From: a marine actinobacterium MedAcidi-G3
Lineage (GTDB): Bacteria > Actinomycetota > Acidimicrobiia > Acidimicrobiales > Poriferisodalaceae
Reading direction: 5' to 3'
Length of the DNA: 64,000 bases
NCBI GenBank assembly: GCA_000817105.1
Contig: JUEP01000008.1
Location: 35,401 to 99,400, forward strand
Shown piece by piece: positions 1 through 9,587 of this stretch (positions are counted from its first letter, which is position 1; every line of letters starts with the position of its first letter). Made by a program: the position numbers and the translations under genes. Under the pieces are notes generated by a model that was not told the DNA's origin, made no database searches, and saw only the letters and a program-made list of their open reading frames with translations.

Positions 1-71
1 ACGTCAGAAGACAAGCTAAATAACTAATTTAGAGCTCATAAGGAGCTAAGTGTTCCAGAATCAGTTCCCGC

Positions 72-3000
72 ATGTTTTTTGATAAGAGACTTTGGGCCTT
101 CACGAAAGGAACACGTGTCGCCATCGCCCAAGCGGTGGTGATCGGTGTTCTAGCTTCAATAAGCGGTATTGCGCGCCTGGGTTTGTTGGGCTGGCTTTTA
201 GCGAAAGTCTTTCGAGGAGAACTACTGAGCGACCTTGCAATCCCGGCCCTTCTAGTCGCGATAGTCATGGTTGTGAGGGGCTTTTTAGAACACTGGCGCA
301 AAATGCTTGCCCATCACACCGCAGCAAAGGTGCAGCTAAAACTTCGTGCTCAACTACACGAGCACGTTCTCCAATTAGGACCAGCACATTTCGGAGATGT
401 ACGAACTGGCGAAGTCTTATTGTCGTTAGTTGAAGGGGTCGAGCAACTAGAAGTGTGGTTCGGTGAATACTTGCCGCAACTTATTGTTGCAGCCGTTACG
501 CCTTTGGTCATTTTTGGAATTTTGGCGCCTCTGGACCTTCCAGTTGCTGGAGTACTGACTGGATTTGCGCTCGTTACTTTGATGGCCCCAGCGGTTTTCC
601 ACCAATGGGACGCGGTCCGAAGTCTGAAACGCCAAGAGGCCTACAGTCGCTTTGCGGCAGATTTCTTAGATTCTCTTCAAGGTCTTGGAACACTGAAGGC
701 GTTTGGTCAAAGCGAAGCCCGGGGGAAGACACTTGCGCAACGAGCACACGAAGTATTTAAAAGCACAATGTGGGTGTTGGCAACCAATTCTCTGACCCGT
801 GGGATCACCGATACCGGTCTAGCTCTTGGAGCGGCAATGGCGCTGACATTGGGTGCCTACCGGGTCCAGGCTGGCGATATGGAAATGACAACGCTGTTGA
901 TCATCTTGATGGCAGGAATCGAAGTGTTCCGTCCTCAGCGTGATCTTCGAGCGTTACTTCACAACGGAATGATGGGATTATCCGCAGCACAGGGGATATT
1001 TAAGGTTTTTGACACTGAGCCACGCGTGAAGGAGCCAGTTAATCCAGTGGTTTTCGACGAACAGCTCGAACCGCGAATCTCATTTGAAAACGTAACTTTT
1101 CGTTATCCATCCGCGACAGAAGCAACACTTAACGGACTCAACATCACCGTTCACCCAGGTGAGAGAGTTGGCGTGGTTGGGTCTAGTGGAGCCGGGAAAA
1201 GTACCGTTGCCAAACTTCTATTGCGTTTTTATGATCCAAGTAACGGTTGTGTATCGCTGGGCGGATATGACCTACAAAATCTTTCGGCGGAAGATCGCTA
1301 TGGCGTAATTGCTGTTGTCTCGCAAGACACCTTTCTCTTCCATGGCACGGTTCTCGACAATATTTGTTTCGGTGATCCCGAATCTGACATGGAGGCCGTC
1401 CAACAGGCTGCGGTAGACGCCAATGCGCATTCGTTCATTATGAATTTGCCCAATGGCTATGAAACGGTGATTGGTGAACGAGGTATTCGTTTGTCAGGAG
1501 GTCAACGCCAGCGCATAGCGATAGCACGAGCCCTTTTGAAAGACTCCCCGATTCTGGTACTCGATGAAGCACTGTCATCAGTAGATGCCGAAAATGAAGC
1601 CCTGATCCAAGAAGCTCTAGATCGACTGATGGCCGGCCGCACAACGCTGATATTCGCTCACCGTCTCTCTAGTGTTATTGGGGCTGACCGCATCTTGGTT
1701 CTTGAAGCAGGTGATGTTGCGGAGTCAGGCACCCACTCTGAATTAATGGAACGCGGTGATCGATACTACGAGCTGATGGCGGGGCAGCTTTCTGGGGAAA
1801 GCGTTACTCGGCCCACTCCAAAAAACTCAACTGCTGTCGACGACAAACGCAGCCTTGATCAAGCAATTATGGAACCCCCTGACAACGAGATTGTGGCTGC
1901 CAGTGGGCTGGGCTGGGCCGGTGCCGTGAGATGGCTTTTCTCTGAAGTGCGGCCATGGCGAGTGAAGTTAATTGCAACTTTCGTATTTGGAGTAACACGA
2001 GTGGCTGCGCTGATAGGCGTTGGGGTTCTTAGTGCCCTAATCGTGGCCGCAGTAAAACGCGGAGAGCCATTCGGCAGTCTTGTCACTGCACTGGTAATTA
2101 TTGCTCCGCTGGCAGGCATTCTGCATTGGTTGGAGTCGTGGGTTGCTCATGACATGGCTTTTCGAATGCTGGCCGAAATGAGAGTCGCGCTCTATTCCAA
2201 GTTCGATCAACTCGCCCCCGCCTATCTAGTGCGTCGCCGCACTGGTGACATGGTTGCCATGGCAACCCATGATGTTGAAATGGTTGAGTATTTCTTTGCT
2301 CACACGGTTGCACCAGCGTTCGTCGCGTTATTGGTTCCATCGACGGTTCTAGCTACTTTGATCGTGTTGGGATGGCAAATGGCCGTAGCACTGGTTCCAT
2401 TTTTGGCGATTGTTGTTATAAGCCCGTTCTTGTTAAGACAACGCCTCGACACTCTTGGGTCAGAAGACAGAGAAGCTTTGGGTGATCTAAACGCATTTGT
2501 CGTAGACACGGTGCAAGGTCTCGGTGAAGTCTTGGCGTTCCAGCAAGGAGGTAGGAGATCAGAATCTTTCCTACGACGGGTGCAACGTCATATTGATGCC
2601 CGGTTGCCTTTTTACAGTGATCTATCTCGCCAGACAGCGCTGTTAGAAATAGCTACTGGATTAGGAGGGCTCGCAGTAGTTGTCACGGGGGCAGGCCTCG
2701 TATCTCAAGGCAATCTCACTCCAACCACGCTCCCTCTCCTCACGCTTCTCGCCCTCGCATGTTTCTTACCCGTCTCAGAAATCGCCCACGTAGGGCGACA
2801 ACTCGCAGATACTCTCGGCGCCTCACGCAGATTGCACCAGGTTCACAAGGAGCCGGTGACGGTTCAATCTGCTCCTTCCCCAGCTCGAATCGATTGGGCT
2901 ACCGCCGAAAATGCTGTCACCTTCAACAATGTTGGGTTTAGTTATCCAGGTACTGACACGCAGGCTCTCGTGGGAGTCTCAGTTGAAATCAAAACTGGAA

Positions 3001-3653
3001 CCACAGTCGCAATAGTTGGACCTTCGGGAGCAGGAAAAACGACTGCTGCACAACTTATTTTGCGGTTTTGGGATGTCGACGAAGGAACCATTTCATTATT
3101 TGGAGAGCCCCTTCACAACCTAGATTTAGACGATCTCCGATCCCACGTAGCAATGGTGAGCCAAGAGACTTATCTGTTCAACGACACCTTGGCAGAGAAC
3201 ATTCTTATGGCGCGCCCCGATGCGACAGATGCTGAAGTCCGAACCGCTATAGATCAGGCATCCCTCACCGACTTCGTCAAGAACTTACCCGACGGGCTAC
3301 AAACCATGGTGGGCGAACGCGGAGTGCGACTATCCGGAGGCCAACGGCAGCGTGTCGCAATCGCTCGCGCATTTCTAAAAGATGCTCCAGTATTAGTCCT
3401 CGACGAAGCCACGTCACACCTAGACGCAGTAAATGAAGCATTTGTGCACAATGCTTTGCAACAACTAATGCATGGTCGGACGACACTCATTATCGCCCAC
3501 CGACTTTCAACAGTTCGTAACGCCTCACAGATTGTTGTGATGGATGCCGGCGAAGTCGTACAAATAGGAGACCACGACACCTTGATCAGACAAGAAGGCC
3601 TGTATGCGAGGTTAGTGACGCACCAACTTTCAGCTACCGCCACAAAGCAGTAG
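72..3653 (+). CDS. Fused double ABC exporter, CydDC-like
   Basis: A 1193-residue membrane exporter with two complete half-transporters in one chain, in the order TMD1, NBD1, TMD2, NBD2. NBD1 has Walker A GSSGAGKST near residues 370-378, the LSGGQRQR signature near 473 and a DEA Walker B end. NBD2 has GPSGAGKTT near 982-990, LSGGQRQR near 1087 and DEATS. Both H-loops (AHRLS) are intact, so both ATP sites look functional. The first membrane half, with its YLPQL segment, resembles CydD. Fused CydDC-type exporters of glutathione/cysteine or related thiols occur in actinobacteria, but no cydAB oxidase genes lie here, so a general lipid or drug exporter is equally possible. The ATG at 72 has no convincing ribosome site close to it; the nearest purine-rich stretch (aaggag) is about 28 bases upstream. 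Confidence 0.8.
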   Translation: MFFDKRLWAFTKGTRVAIAQAVVIGVLASISGIARLGLLGWLLAKVFRGELLSDLAIPALLVAIVMVVRGFLEHWRKMLAHHTAAKVQLKLRAQLHEHVLQLGPAHFGDVRTGEVLLSLVEGVEQLEVWFGEYLPQLIVAAVTPLVIFGILAPLDLPVAGVLTGFALVTLMAPAVFHQWDAVRSLKRQEAYSRFAADFLDSLQGLGTLKAFGQSEARGKTLAQRAHEVFKSTMWVLATNSLTRGITDTGLALGAAMALTLGAYRVQAGDMEMTTLLIILMAGIEVFRPQRDLRALLHNGMMGLSAAQGIFKVFDTEPRVKEPVNPVVFDEQLEPRISFENVTFRYPSATEATLNGLNITVHPGERVGVVGSSGAGKSTVAKLLLRFYDPSNGCVSLGGYDLQNLSAEDRYGVIAVVSQDTFLFHGTVLDNICFGDPESDMEAVQQAAVDANAHSFIMNLPNGYETVIGERGIRLSGGQRQRIAIARALLKDSPILVLDEALSSVDAENEALIQEALDRLMAGRTTLIFAHRLSSVIGADRILVLEAGDVAESGTHSELMERGDRYYELMAGQLSGESVTRPTPKNSTAVDDKRSLDQAIMEPPDNEIVAASGLGWAGAVRWLFSEVRPWRVKLIATFVFGVTRVAALIGVGVLSALIVAAVKRGEPFGSLVTALVIIAPLAGILHWLESWVAHDMAFRMLAEMRVALYSKFDQLAPAYLVRRRTGDMVAMATHDVEMVEYFFAHTVAPAFVALLVPSTVLATLIVLGWQMAVALVPFLAIVVISPFLLRQRLDTLGSEDREALGDLNAFVVDTVQGLGEVLAFQQGGRRSESFLRRVQRHIDARLPFYSDLSRQTALLEIATGLGGLAVVVTGAGLVSQGNLTPTTLPLLTLLALACFLPVSEIAHVGRQLADTLGASRRLHQVHKEPVTVQSAPSPARIDWATAENAVTFNNVGFSYPGTDTQALVGVSVEIKTGTTVAIVGPSGAGKTTAAQLILRFWDVDEGTISLFGEPLHNLDLDDLRSHVAMVSQETYLFNDTLAENILMARPDATDAEVRTAIDQASLTDFVKNLPDGLQTMVGERGVRLSGGQRQRVAIARAFLKDAPVLVLDEATSHLDAVNEAFVHNALQQLMHGRTTLIIAHRLSTVRNASQIVVMDAGEVVQIGDHDTLIRQEGLYARLVTHQLSATATKQ

Positions 3654-3720
3654 CTATCTCATGCCAGCGGTAGTTGCTTAACTCATCTGAGTTGAAAGGT
3701 GTTCGTAAGTAAAAACCTTC

Positions 3721-4557
3721 TCACTTAATCGAATTAAGAAATTTGAGGAACGCCAGATTCCAGGCCTGAGGTTGCTCAAAATAGGGGCTGTGTCCGGCGT
3801 CGGCGATTTCAACGAACTCAGCGCCCCTAATGCGATTTGCGGAGTCACTGAGCATCGATGCAGGAAAGATTTGGTCGTGCTCCCCGGCTATAAAAAGAAC
3901 CGGCACATTGAGGTCATCGAAATCTGAGTGATCAACAGTGAATGCAAGCACCTCAGCAAGGCGATCTAGGGGAGGAGAATGAAATGAACCTAACGCTTGA
4001 TACAGAAAAGCGTGTGCCGCGTCTCGATCAGGAGCTCCAGACCAGAGTGCTGCGTGTCCCCCCACCAGCGGCAGTTCTCGGGTTCCTTGTAAACCACCGG
4101 CTGCAACGAATTGTTCATAAGCCTGGCGCAGATCATCGGTCCAAAGACCTCCTATGGTGTCTGCGTAGGTAACAGATTGAACTCGGTCACTAAAAAGAGT
4201 GACGAAAGCAGATACATGCCAACCCCCCATAGATTGACCCACTAGATGTGCATCAGAGATCTCCAGCTTGTTCAGTACCGCTGAAAGATCATGGGCAGCA
4301 TTTTCTGAGGTCAGCAGCCGGTCGGTTCTGTTAGTCGAGTTACCGAAGCCACGGCTGTCCCAAGTCACTACCCGATACTTTTCTCCGATCTCAGGAATCT
4401 GCTGATACCAGACCGCGTGTGAGCCGCCAGCCCCATGACATAAAACAACAACCGGCCGCTGATCTGCATCCCCCTCTTCGGCATCGCGAACCAGTTCCCA
4501 ATAAATTTCTTCTCCCTCACGACTAATAGTCCCTGCGAGTAACTCAAGATCTCTCAT
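3721..4557 (-). CDS. Alpha/beta-fold hydrolase
   Basis: A 278-residue alpha/beta hydrolase, probably a cytosolic esterase, lactonase or C-C hydrolase. The oxyanion-side HGAGG is at residues 41-45, the nucleophile elbow GQSMGG puts Ser at 109, the acid is Asp228 in GEHDQ, and the base is His256 in AGHSP, so the triad is complete. The substrate cannot be read from the sequence. It is convergent with the ABC exporter and shares its strand with the downstream-reading nitroreductase and PhyH genes (order of transcription PhyH, nitroreductase, hydrolase; gaps of 68 and 54 bases), which suggests one catabolic transcription unit. Confidence 0.82.
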   Translation of the reverse strand: MRDLELLAGTISREGEEIYWELVRDAEEGDADQRPVVVLCHGAGGSHAVWYQQIPEIGEKYRVVTWDSRGFGNSTNRTDRLLTSENAAHDLSAVLNKLEISDAHLVGQSMGGWHVSAFVTLFSDRVQSVTYADTIGGLWTDDLRQAYEQFVAAGGLQGTRELPLVGGHAALWSGAPDRDAAHAFLYQALGSFHSPPLDRLAEVLAFTVDHSDFDDLNVPVLFIAGEHDQIFPASMLSDSANRIRGAEFVEIADAGHSPYFEQPQAWNLAFLKFLNSIK

Positions 4558-4611
4558 GTCTAAATCGTCCTTAAATTTCAGATCAACATAGAACCCAGCT
4601 CGTGTGGGCTA

Positions 4612-5262
4612 TCAACGGTTTCCAAAGGTGTTGAAACTCACAAGTCCGGCAGTGTCGAGGCGGGGGGCCTTTTTAAAGTCGGTGCCGATGGTATGAGCCA
4701 CTGGGAACAAACCAACTTGTGTCCATTCTTCGTAGTCAACACCTAACACTTCCGCCGCTGCTTCTTCAAAAGGCAAATGAAGGGTAGTCCAAGCGCTACC
4801 AAGACCCCGCTCACGCGCCGCAAGCATGAAACTCCAAACAGCAGGAATAATCGAACCCCACATCGATGCTTGACCAAAAGCATCAACACCCTCGGGGCGC
4901 CCCAACATTAAGGGAATCAACAACACAGGAACCTCGTGAAAGACTTCCCTCAGATGTTTGGCGGAACCTCTGACAAACTCAGCGCGCTCTGCTCGGATGT
5001 CGCCAGGAGCGTATTCGCGAGGTGGGCCATTCACATATGGATCAAACCCTTGGCCGTAAAGATCTGCTAACTGCCGTTTCTTCTCGGCGTCTTCAACGAA
5101 TAAAAAGTGCCAGCCTTGGGCGTTAGAGCCAGTTGGAGACTGAAAGGCAATATCGGTGCATTCGAGCAGCAACGATCGTTCCACTGGACGGTTTAAATCC
5201 AACCTCTTCCTAACAGCACGAGTAGTTGTCAAGAGTTCGTCAGCGGATAGTTCAAGATACAT
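4612..5262 (-). CDS. Nitroreductase-family FMN oxidoreductase
   Basis: A 216-residue member of the nitroreductase/FMN superfamily, expected to be a soluble FMN-dimer reducing nitro, quinone, enone or similar groups with NAD(P)H. Visible family features are the N-terminal VRKRL basic motif, the SPTGSNAQGW FMN-binding segment near residue 42-51, and the C-terminal ARERGLGSAWTT segment that lines the FMN site. It has the same length as, and is clearly related to, the gene at 42021-42671 (shared LLTTT and VRKRLDL). It lies between a PhyH dioxygenase and an alpha/beta hydrolase on the same strand. The substrate is unknown. Confidence 0.82.
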   Translation of the reverse strand: MYLELSADELLTTTRAVRKRLDLNRPVERSLLLECTDIAFQSPTGSNAQGWHFLFVEDAEKKRQLADLYGQGFDPYVNGPPREYAPGDIRAERAEFVRGSAKHLREVFHEVPVLLIPLMLGRPEGVDAFGQASMWGSIIPAVWSFMLAARERGLGSAWTTLHLPFEEAAAEVLGVDYEEWTQVGLFPVAHTIGTDFKKAPRLDTAGLVSFNTFGNR

Positions 5263-5330
5263 GCGAGAGTCCTAAGTCAGTTGGCCCTCGATCATATGTT
5301 TCCCGAATGTTTTTGGCTCAAACAAATTTA

Positions 5331-6170
5331 TTAACGGAACCCAGATTGAGGAGGGCTACCCAGCCCTGACGGTGATTCAGGAAGATCATTTCTCGAGCGA
5401 GGCCAAGCTACTGGGGTCACTGGACCTTCAATCTTTTGGCCATCCTCAACACCTTGACGGTCCAGGCTTTGATGCCAATGAGGTCGTGAACGCGTGCAGC
5501 CATCCTCAAAATAGATGACGCAATATGCTCGGCGTGTGGCGTTAGTGGTGTTCGCCTTTGCCTGATGAACGGTTAAAGAGTGGTGAAACACAACGGAACC
5601 GCGAGACGCTTCCACCCAAGAAAGATCCTTCATTTCTGAGTGATCAAAATACGGGTATGGCTTTTCACGTAACTCTCGAGTGATGTCAGAAAACTTGGCC
5701 AAACCCAGACGATGAGAACCTGGTGAATAACCCATTGCCCCAGCTTCCAGTGTTGATCCGTCGAACGGAATCCAAGCTGTGATTTGGCGAGCTGGTGCTA
5801 TTGGCCAAAGCGGCCAATCCTGATGAGGGTCCGTTTCACGCCCCCCGGCTTCTTTAAATAGAGCCTGGTCGTGCCAAATACGCAACGCTTCCGCACCTAA
5901 CAACAAACCCGCCGTCTCTCCAAGCTTCTGGCTAAAGGTCAGAGGCTTTAGGTCCTCATTGTCCTCCCAGAGATTCATGCATTGTTGAAAACTTTGTTCA
6001 TACAAGGACTTCGCACCCACCGGTCGCGCATCCGAGCCGACTCGGTTTTCGACTGCACGGTCAACGATTGAACCGAAAAAATCCAGTTCTATGTCGTCAA
6101 AGAAATTGTCGATAACCACGAACCCATCCCGGCGAAATGTTTCGATTAAAGAATCATCGGGGATGGTCAC
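5331..6170 (-). CDS. Phytanoyl-CoA dioxygenase (PhyH) family protein
   Basis: A 279-residue Fe(II)/2-oxoglutarate-dependent oxygenase of the PhyH family. The facial triad is visible: H116 and D118 in DPHQD, then the distal H202 in LTVHQ. N207 and R213 follow in the order expected for 2-oxoglutarate binding. Such enzymes hydroxylate unactivated carbons in lipids, natural products or small acids; the substrate is not predictable. It is the first gene of the minus-strand group 6170 to 3721, and diverges from the amidohydrolase at 6261 across a 90-base gap that should hold both promoters. Confidence 0.82.
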   Translation of the reverse strand: MTIPDDSLIETFRRDGFVVIDNFFDDIELDFFGSIVDRAVENRVGSDARPVGAKSLYEQSFQQCMNLWEDNEDLKPLTFSQKLGETAGLLLGAEALRIWHDQALFKEAGGRETDPHQDWPLWPIAPARQITAWIPFDGSTLEAGAMGYSPGSHRLGLAKFSDITRELREKPYPYFDHSEMKDLSWVEASRGSVVFHHSLTVHQAKANTTNATRRAYCVIYFEDGCTRSRPHWHQSLDRQGVEDGQKIEGPVTPVAWPRSRNDLPESPSGLGSPPQSGFR

Positions 6171-6260
6171 CCCACAACTCTAGATCTCTTGTGCGAAGCC
6201 ATGACCAAGAAGTAATCGTTTGGATTGAATAGAATCAAGAATGAGTGAGAGGGGAACTCA

Positions 6261-7988
6261 ATGCATGACATCGTAATTAGGTCTGGCAAAGTCGTTGACG
6301 GCACGGGAAGCGAAGCTAAAAAAGTCGACATAGCTATCGATGATGGCCTTATTTCAGCCGTAGGAACAGGTATCGGCGACGGTCAAATCGAAATAGATGC
6401 TTCAAATTATTTGGTCACGCCTGGATTTGTTGATGTCCACACCCACTATGACGGGCAAGCAACTTGGGATCCCGACATGAGCCCCTCATCGTTTCACGGA
6501 GTAACCACCACTGTTTTTGGTAACTGTGGCGTGGGGTTCGCACCTGCTCGGCCAGACAGCCATGACTGGCTCATACAACTTATGGAAGGCGTCGAAGATA
6601 TTCCTGGAGCCGCCCTGTCCGAAGGCATTGACTGGAGCTGGGAGACATTTCCTGAATATTTAGATGCCCTCGAAACAATGCCACGGGTTATGGACATTGC
6701 AGCGCAGGTACCGCACGGCTCTGTCAGGGCATACGTCATGGGGGAACGAGGGGCGCGAAATGAAAATCCGACTCCCGAAGATTTAGTCGCAATGGCAAAA
6801 ATTGTTCAAGAAGGAATTGAAGCCGGCGCGCTTGGATTTACATCCTCTCGAACCATGCTGCATCGTGCTCTCGACGGTGAACCGGTCCCGGGTACCTTCG
6901 CTGGAGCTGAAGAACTCATAGCAATGGGCAAAGCGGTAGCCGATGCAGGTGGAGGAGTCGTAGAAGTAGCCTCAGATATTGGACTCGGAGGCCTCGAAGG
7001 CAACTTCGGTTCCGATATCGACTGGATGCGCGAACTGGCCAATGATTACGGCCTAACCGTCACTTACGCCCTCAATCAAGCAGACCGCCATCCACAGCAA
7101 TGGCGTGACCTGCTCGAACTTTCATCAGCTCCCATGGAAGGAAATGGCAAGGTAATAGCGCAGGTTGCAGGGCGCCCAGCAGGACTGCTATTTGGACTTG
7201 AAACATCACTGCACCCGTTCAAAATGCACCCGACATATTTGGAACTAGCCGCAACATACCAACACCCGCAACTTGCAGCGGAACTCTCCAAAGAGTCAGT
7301 AAAACAGCAAATCCTGAGTGAGACCACCGGCTACACCGGACGCTTTAACCATGACGTGGCCCATGGCTTTCACAAGATGTATCCGCTACTGGCTAACCCT
7401 GATTACGAGCCGAAACCTGAAGACTCGATCGCATCTCGCGCCGAAAAAGAAAATCGAGACCCATATGAGTACGCCTACGAAGTTCTCTTAGCTAACGGCG
7501 GGAAAGGATTAATTTTCTTTCCCCTCGCCGATTTTGCTGAACACACTCTCGACCCAACATATGAACGTTTAAGTCATCATGGAGCTTTCTGGAGTCTTTC
7601 CGATGGTGGCGCGCATTGCCGTCTTATCTGTGATGCATCCACATCTACCTTTATGTTGAGCCACTGGACTCGTGATCGAACTAATGGCCCCAAGATGAAA
7701 ATCGAAGACGCCGTGAAATTAATGACTCACGACACCGCTGAAATTTATGGCTTGCTAGGCGACCGAGGCACTCTCGAAGTTGGAAAACGTGCAGACATAA
7801 ATGTCATTGACTACGACAATTTGTCGATTTTTGCACCAGAGATGGCATACGACCTCCCTACTGGGGCTCCTCGCTTGTTACAAGAGGCCACTGGATACAA
7901 GGCGACTCTCGTGGCGGGCAAAATCGTGAGACAAGACGATGAATTCACAGGAGCCCGTCCGGGCCGCTTGATTCGTGGACGGCGATGA
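6261..7988 (+). CDS. Amidohydrolase family 3, N-acyl-D-amino-acid deacylase-like
   Basis: A 575-residue metal-dependent amidohydrolase of the D-aminoacylase/dihydroorotase-like group. The beta-sandwich start (IRSGKVVDGTG) is followed by the metal motif DVHTH (His60, His62) and the GNCGVGFAP loop with Cys89, which supplies a metal ligand in D-aminoacylases. The C-terminus returns to the sandwich with GKRADINVID. At 575 residues it is longer than classical D-aminoacylase (about 480-500) and matches the large actinobacterial subgroup whose substrates are mostly unknown. The ATG at 6261 is preceded by gagagggg at a good distance. It probably acts on an N-acyl or cyclic amide bond in the cytosol. 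Confidence 0.8.
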   Translation: MHDIVIRSGKVVDGTGSEAKKVDIAIDDGLISAVGTGIGDGQIEIDASNYLVTPGFVDVHTHYDGQATWDPDMSPSSFHGVTTTVFGNCGVGFAPARPDSHDWLIQLMEGVEDIPGAALSEGIDWSWETFPEYLDALETMPRVMDIAAQVPHGSVRAYVMGERGARNENPTPEDLVAMAKIVQEGIEAGALGFTSSRTMLHRALDGEPVPGTFAGAEELIAMGKAVADAGGGVVEVASDIGLGGLEGNFGSDIDWMRELANDYGLTVTYALNQADRHPQQWRDLLELSSAPMEGNGKVIAQVAGRPAGLLFGLETSLHPFKMHPTYLELAATYQHPQLAAELSKESVKQQILSETTGYTGRFNHDVAHGFHKMYPLLANPDYEPKPEDSIASRAEKENRDPYEYAYEVLLANGGKGLIFFPLADFAEHTLDPTYERLSHHGAFWSLSDGGAHCRLICDASTSTFMLSHWTRDRTNGPKMKIEDAVKLMTHDTAEIYGLLGDRGTLEVGKRADINVIDYDNLSIFAPEMAYDLPTGAPRLLQEATGYKATLVAGKIVRQDDEFTGARPGRLIRGRR

Positions 7989-8051
7989 AAGCAATTGGAA
8001 AATAGCTCAGCACTAGATTCAATGCTGTTTCGTGACTAAAGAACCTGACTC

Positions 8052-9071
8052 ATGTTGAATTGCTGGGCCCCGATCGGACGAGGTGACGCCTCTACTATCG
8101 CTGCCCGAAGCAAGGAGCTAGAACAGCGCGGCTACGCGGGGATTATTGGAAACCAGGTCTACGGGCCGCCATGGGCCAGTTTGGCAGTGGCGGCCGCCTC
8201 CACCACGTCGCTGGAACTCGAAACCGGTATAGCGATGGCATTTGTTCGTTCACCGTTTGAAACAGCTTGCGCCGCCCTGGAACTCGATCAAATAAGCAAT
8301 GGCCGATTTACACTTGGGTTAGGTACTGCACCACAGACGTGGACAGAAAACTATTTTGGTGAAGATTTTGTTCCTCCGATCGGCCGGACTCGCGAAGTAA
8401 TCGAAATCCTCCGAATGGTCTTTGACGCCGCGGTAAACGACGCGCCATCAATCCCGGATTACAAAGGGGAGCACTACCAGCTGTCGTTTGAAGGTCTTCA
8501 CCCTAATTTCGGTTCTGAAGTCAGGGCTGTGCCAATTTGGATTGCTTCGCTTCGCGAAAAATTATGTGAACTGGCTGGCGAATGCGCAGATGGCTTCATA
8601 GGTCATTCAATATGGTCTCGATGGTGGTTAGAAGAACGAGCTTTGCCGGCACTCCGTCGCGGTGCAGCTAGAGGTGGACGAGATCCAAACGAGTTGCAGA
8701 TACAACTTTGGTTGACGGCTTCCATCGACGCAGATCCGATAGTTGCTGCTCGACGAGCGCGTGGCAATGTCGCGTTTTATGCCGCAATTCCGAGTTACCG
8801 ATCCTATTTTGATGCGCACGGCTTCGGTGAGTTGTTTGACACCTTGGTTGAAGCACGAAGATCAATGACCCTAGAAAGCTGTCTTGACATGGTCCCGTTA
8901 GAGGCTGCGAAAACATTTGCAGTATGTGGAACTTCAGACGAGGTCGGTCAAGAAATCGAAAACATTGCGCAACATGCAAGTTCGGTCTGCGTGAAGCCAC
9001 CTATGTGGGCGATTGACCCTCAAGAAGCAGAACAACAAAGTACGAAGATCGAACAGCTACTACTTGGATAA
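8052..9071 (+). CDS. LLM-class flavin/F420-dependent oxidoreductase
   Basis: A 339-residue luciferase-like monooxygenase-fold protein. The N-terminal half has the expected TIM-barrel pattern (LELETGIAMAF, NGRFTLGLG), and the length fits the F420-dependent branch used by actinobacteria for hydride transfer. It lies 63 bases after the amidohydrolase on the same strand and may be cotranscribed. Two further LLM proteins occur in the window (26533-27561 and 56889-57947). Whether the cofactor is F420 or FMN cannot be decided by eye. Substrate unknown. Confidence 0.78.
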   Translation: MLNCWAPIGRGDASTIAARSKELEQRGYAGIIGNQVYGPPWASLAVAAASTTSLELETGIAMAFVRSPFETACAALELDQISNGRFTLGLGTAPQTWTENYFGEDFVPPIGRTREVIEILRMVFDAAVNDAPSIPDYKGEHYQLSFEGLHPNFGSEVRAVPIWIASLREKLCELAGECADGFIGHSIWSRWWLEERALPALRRGAARGGRDPNELQIQLWLTASIDADPIVAARRARGNVAFYAAIPSYRSYFDAHGFGELFDTLVEARRSMTLESCLDMVPLEAAKTFAVCGTSDEVGQEIENIAQHASSVCVKPPMWAIDPQEAEQQSTKIEQLLLG

Positions 9072-9075
9072 ATAG

Positions 9076-9483
9076 TTAGTTAGAAAGTTGTTCTAATAGC
9101 CCGCCACTATCGCTCACTATGTGGCCCTCAGTAACTTTGCCCTCGACGACGGTGAATATTGCCACTGCGTGACGCTCAACTTCGTTGCCTGACGCCTCCA
9201 CTCCCATAAACATTCCTGTGTGGATACCTCTCAATATGTATCTCACTGCCACTGATGAACCGTCGCTAACCATTTGCTGAATTTCAAATCGGGCATTTGT
9301 TAGTGAGGAGTGGTAGGCCTTGAGCGACTCGATGTGTTCGGCAAGGGAATGGGCAGATGGACCGCCGTAGCCGTGACGCACATAATCGTCTGTGAATGAG
9401 GCTTCGACGACCGACAAGTCTTGCTTGTTGAAGCCATCTTCCATGATGTGGCGTACCAGTTCTTTTGCTTCTTCCCCGTTCAA
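9076..9483 (-). CDS. SnoaL-like polyketide cyclase/ester cyclase family protein
   Basis: A 135-residue single-domain protein of the NTF2-like SnoaL fold: an N-terminal helix pair, then the YVRHGYGG region, and strands ending in VAIFTVVEGKVTEGHIVSD. Related proteins act as cyclases, hydratases or isomerases on polyketide- or steroid-like ketones, but many are of unknown function. It starts with TTG at 9483, supported by a ggggg ribosome site just upstream. It is the last of a minus-strand series (crotonase, VOC, methyltransferase, SnoaL) and is convergent with the LLM gene, with only 4 bases between stops. Confidence 0.72.
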   Translation of the reverse strand: MNGEEAKELVRHIMEDGFNKQDLSVVEASFTDDYVRHGYGGPSAHSLAEHIESLKAYHSSLTNARFEIQQMVSDGSSVAVRYILRGIHTGMFMGVEASGNEVERHAVAIFTVVEGKVTEGHIVSDSGGLLEQLSN

Positions 9484-9587
9484 AGTCGCCCCCTAGTCCT
9501 AGCTAGTTAACAATAGCTGTGTGCGGTGATTCCAGGTTTAGCCTTCTCGACCACCAAATACCTCCCGGTCTTTTGCACCGGTTGCCG

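Noticed and set aside
3679..3694. Short hairpin AACTCA-TC-TGAGTT between the ABC exporter and the hydrolase
   Set aside because: Low GC stem, a 2-base loop and no U-tract; too weak for a terminator.
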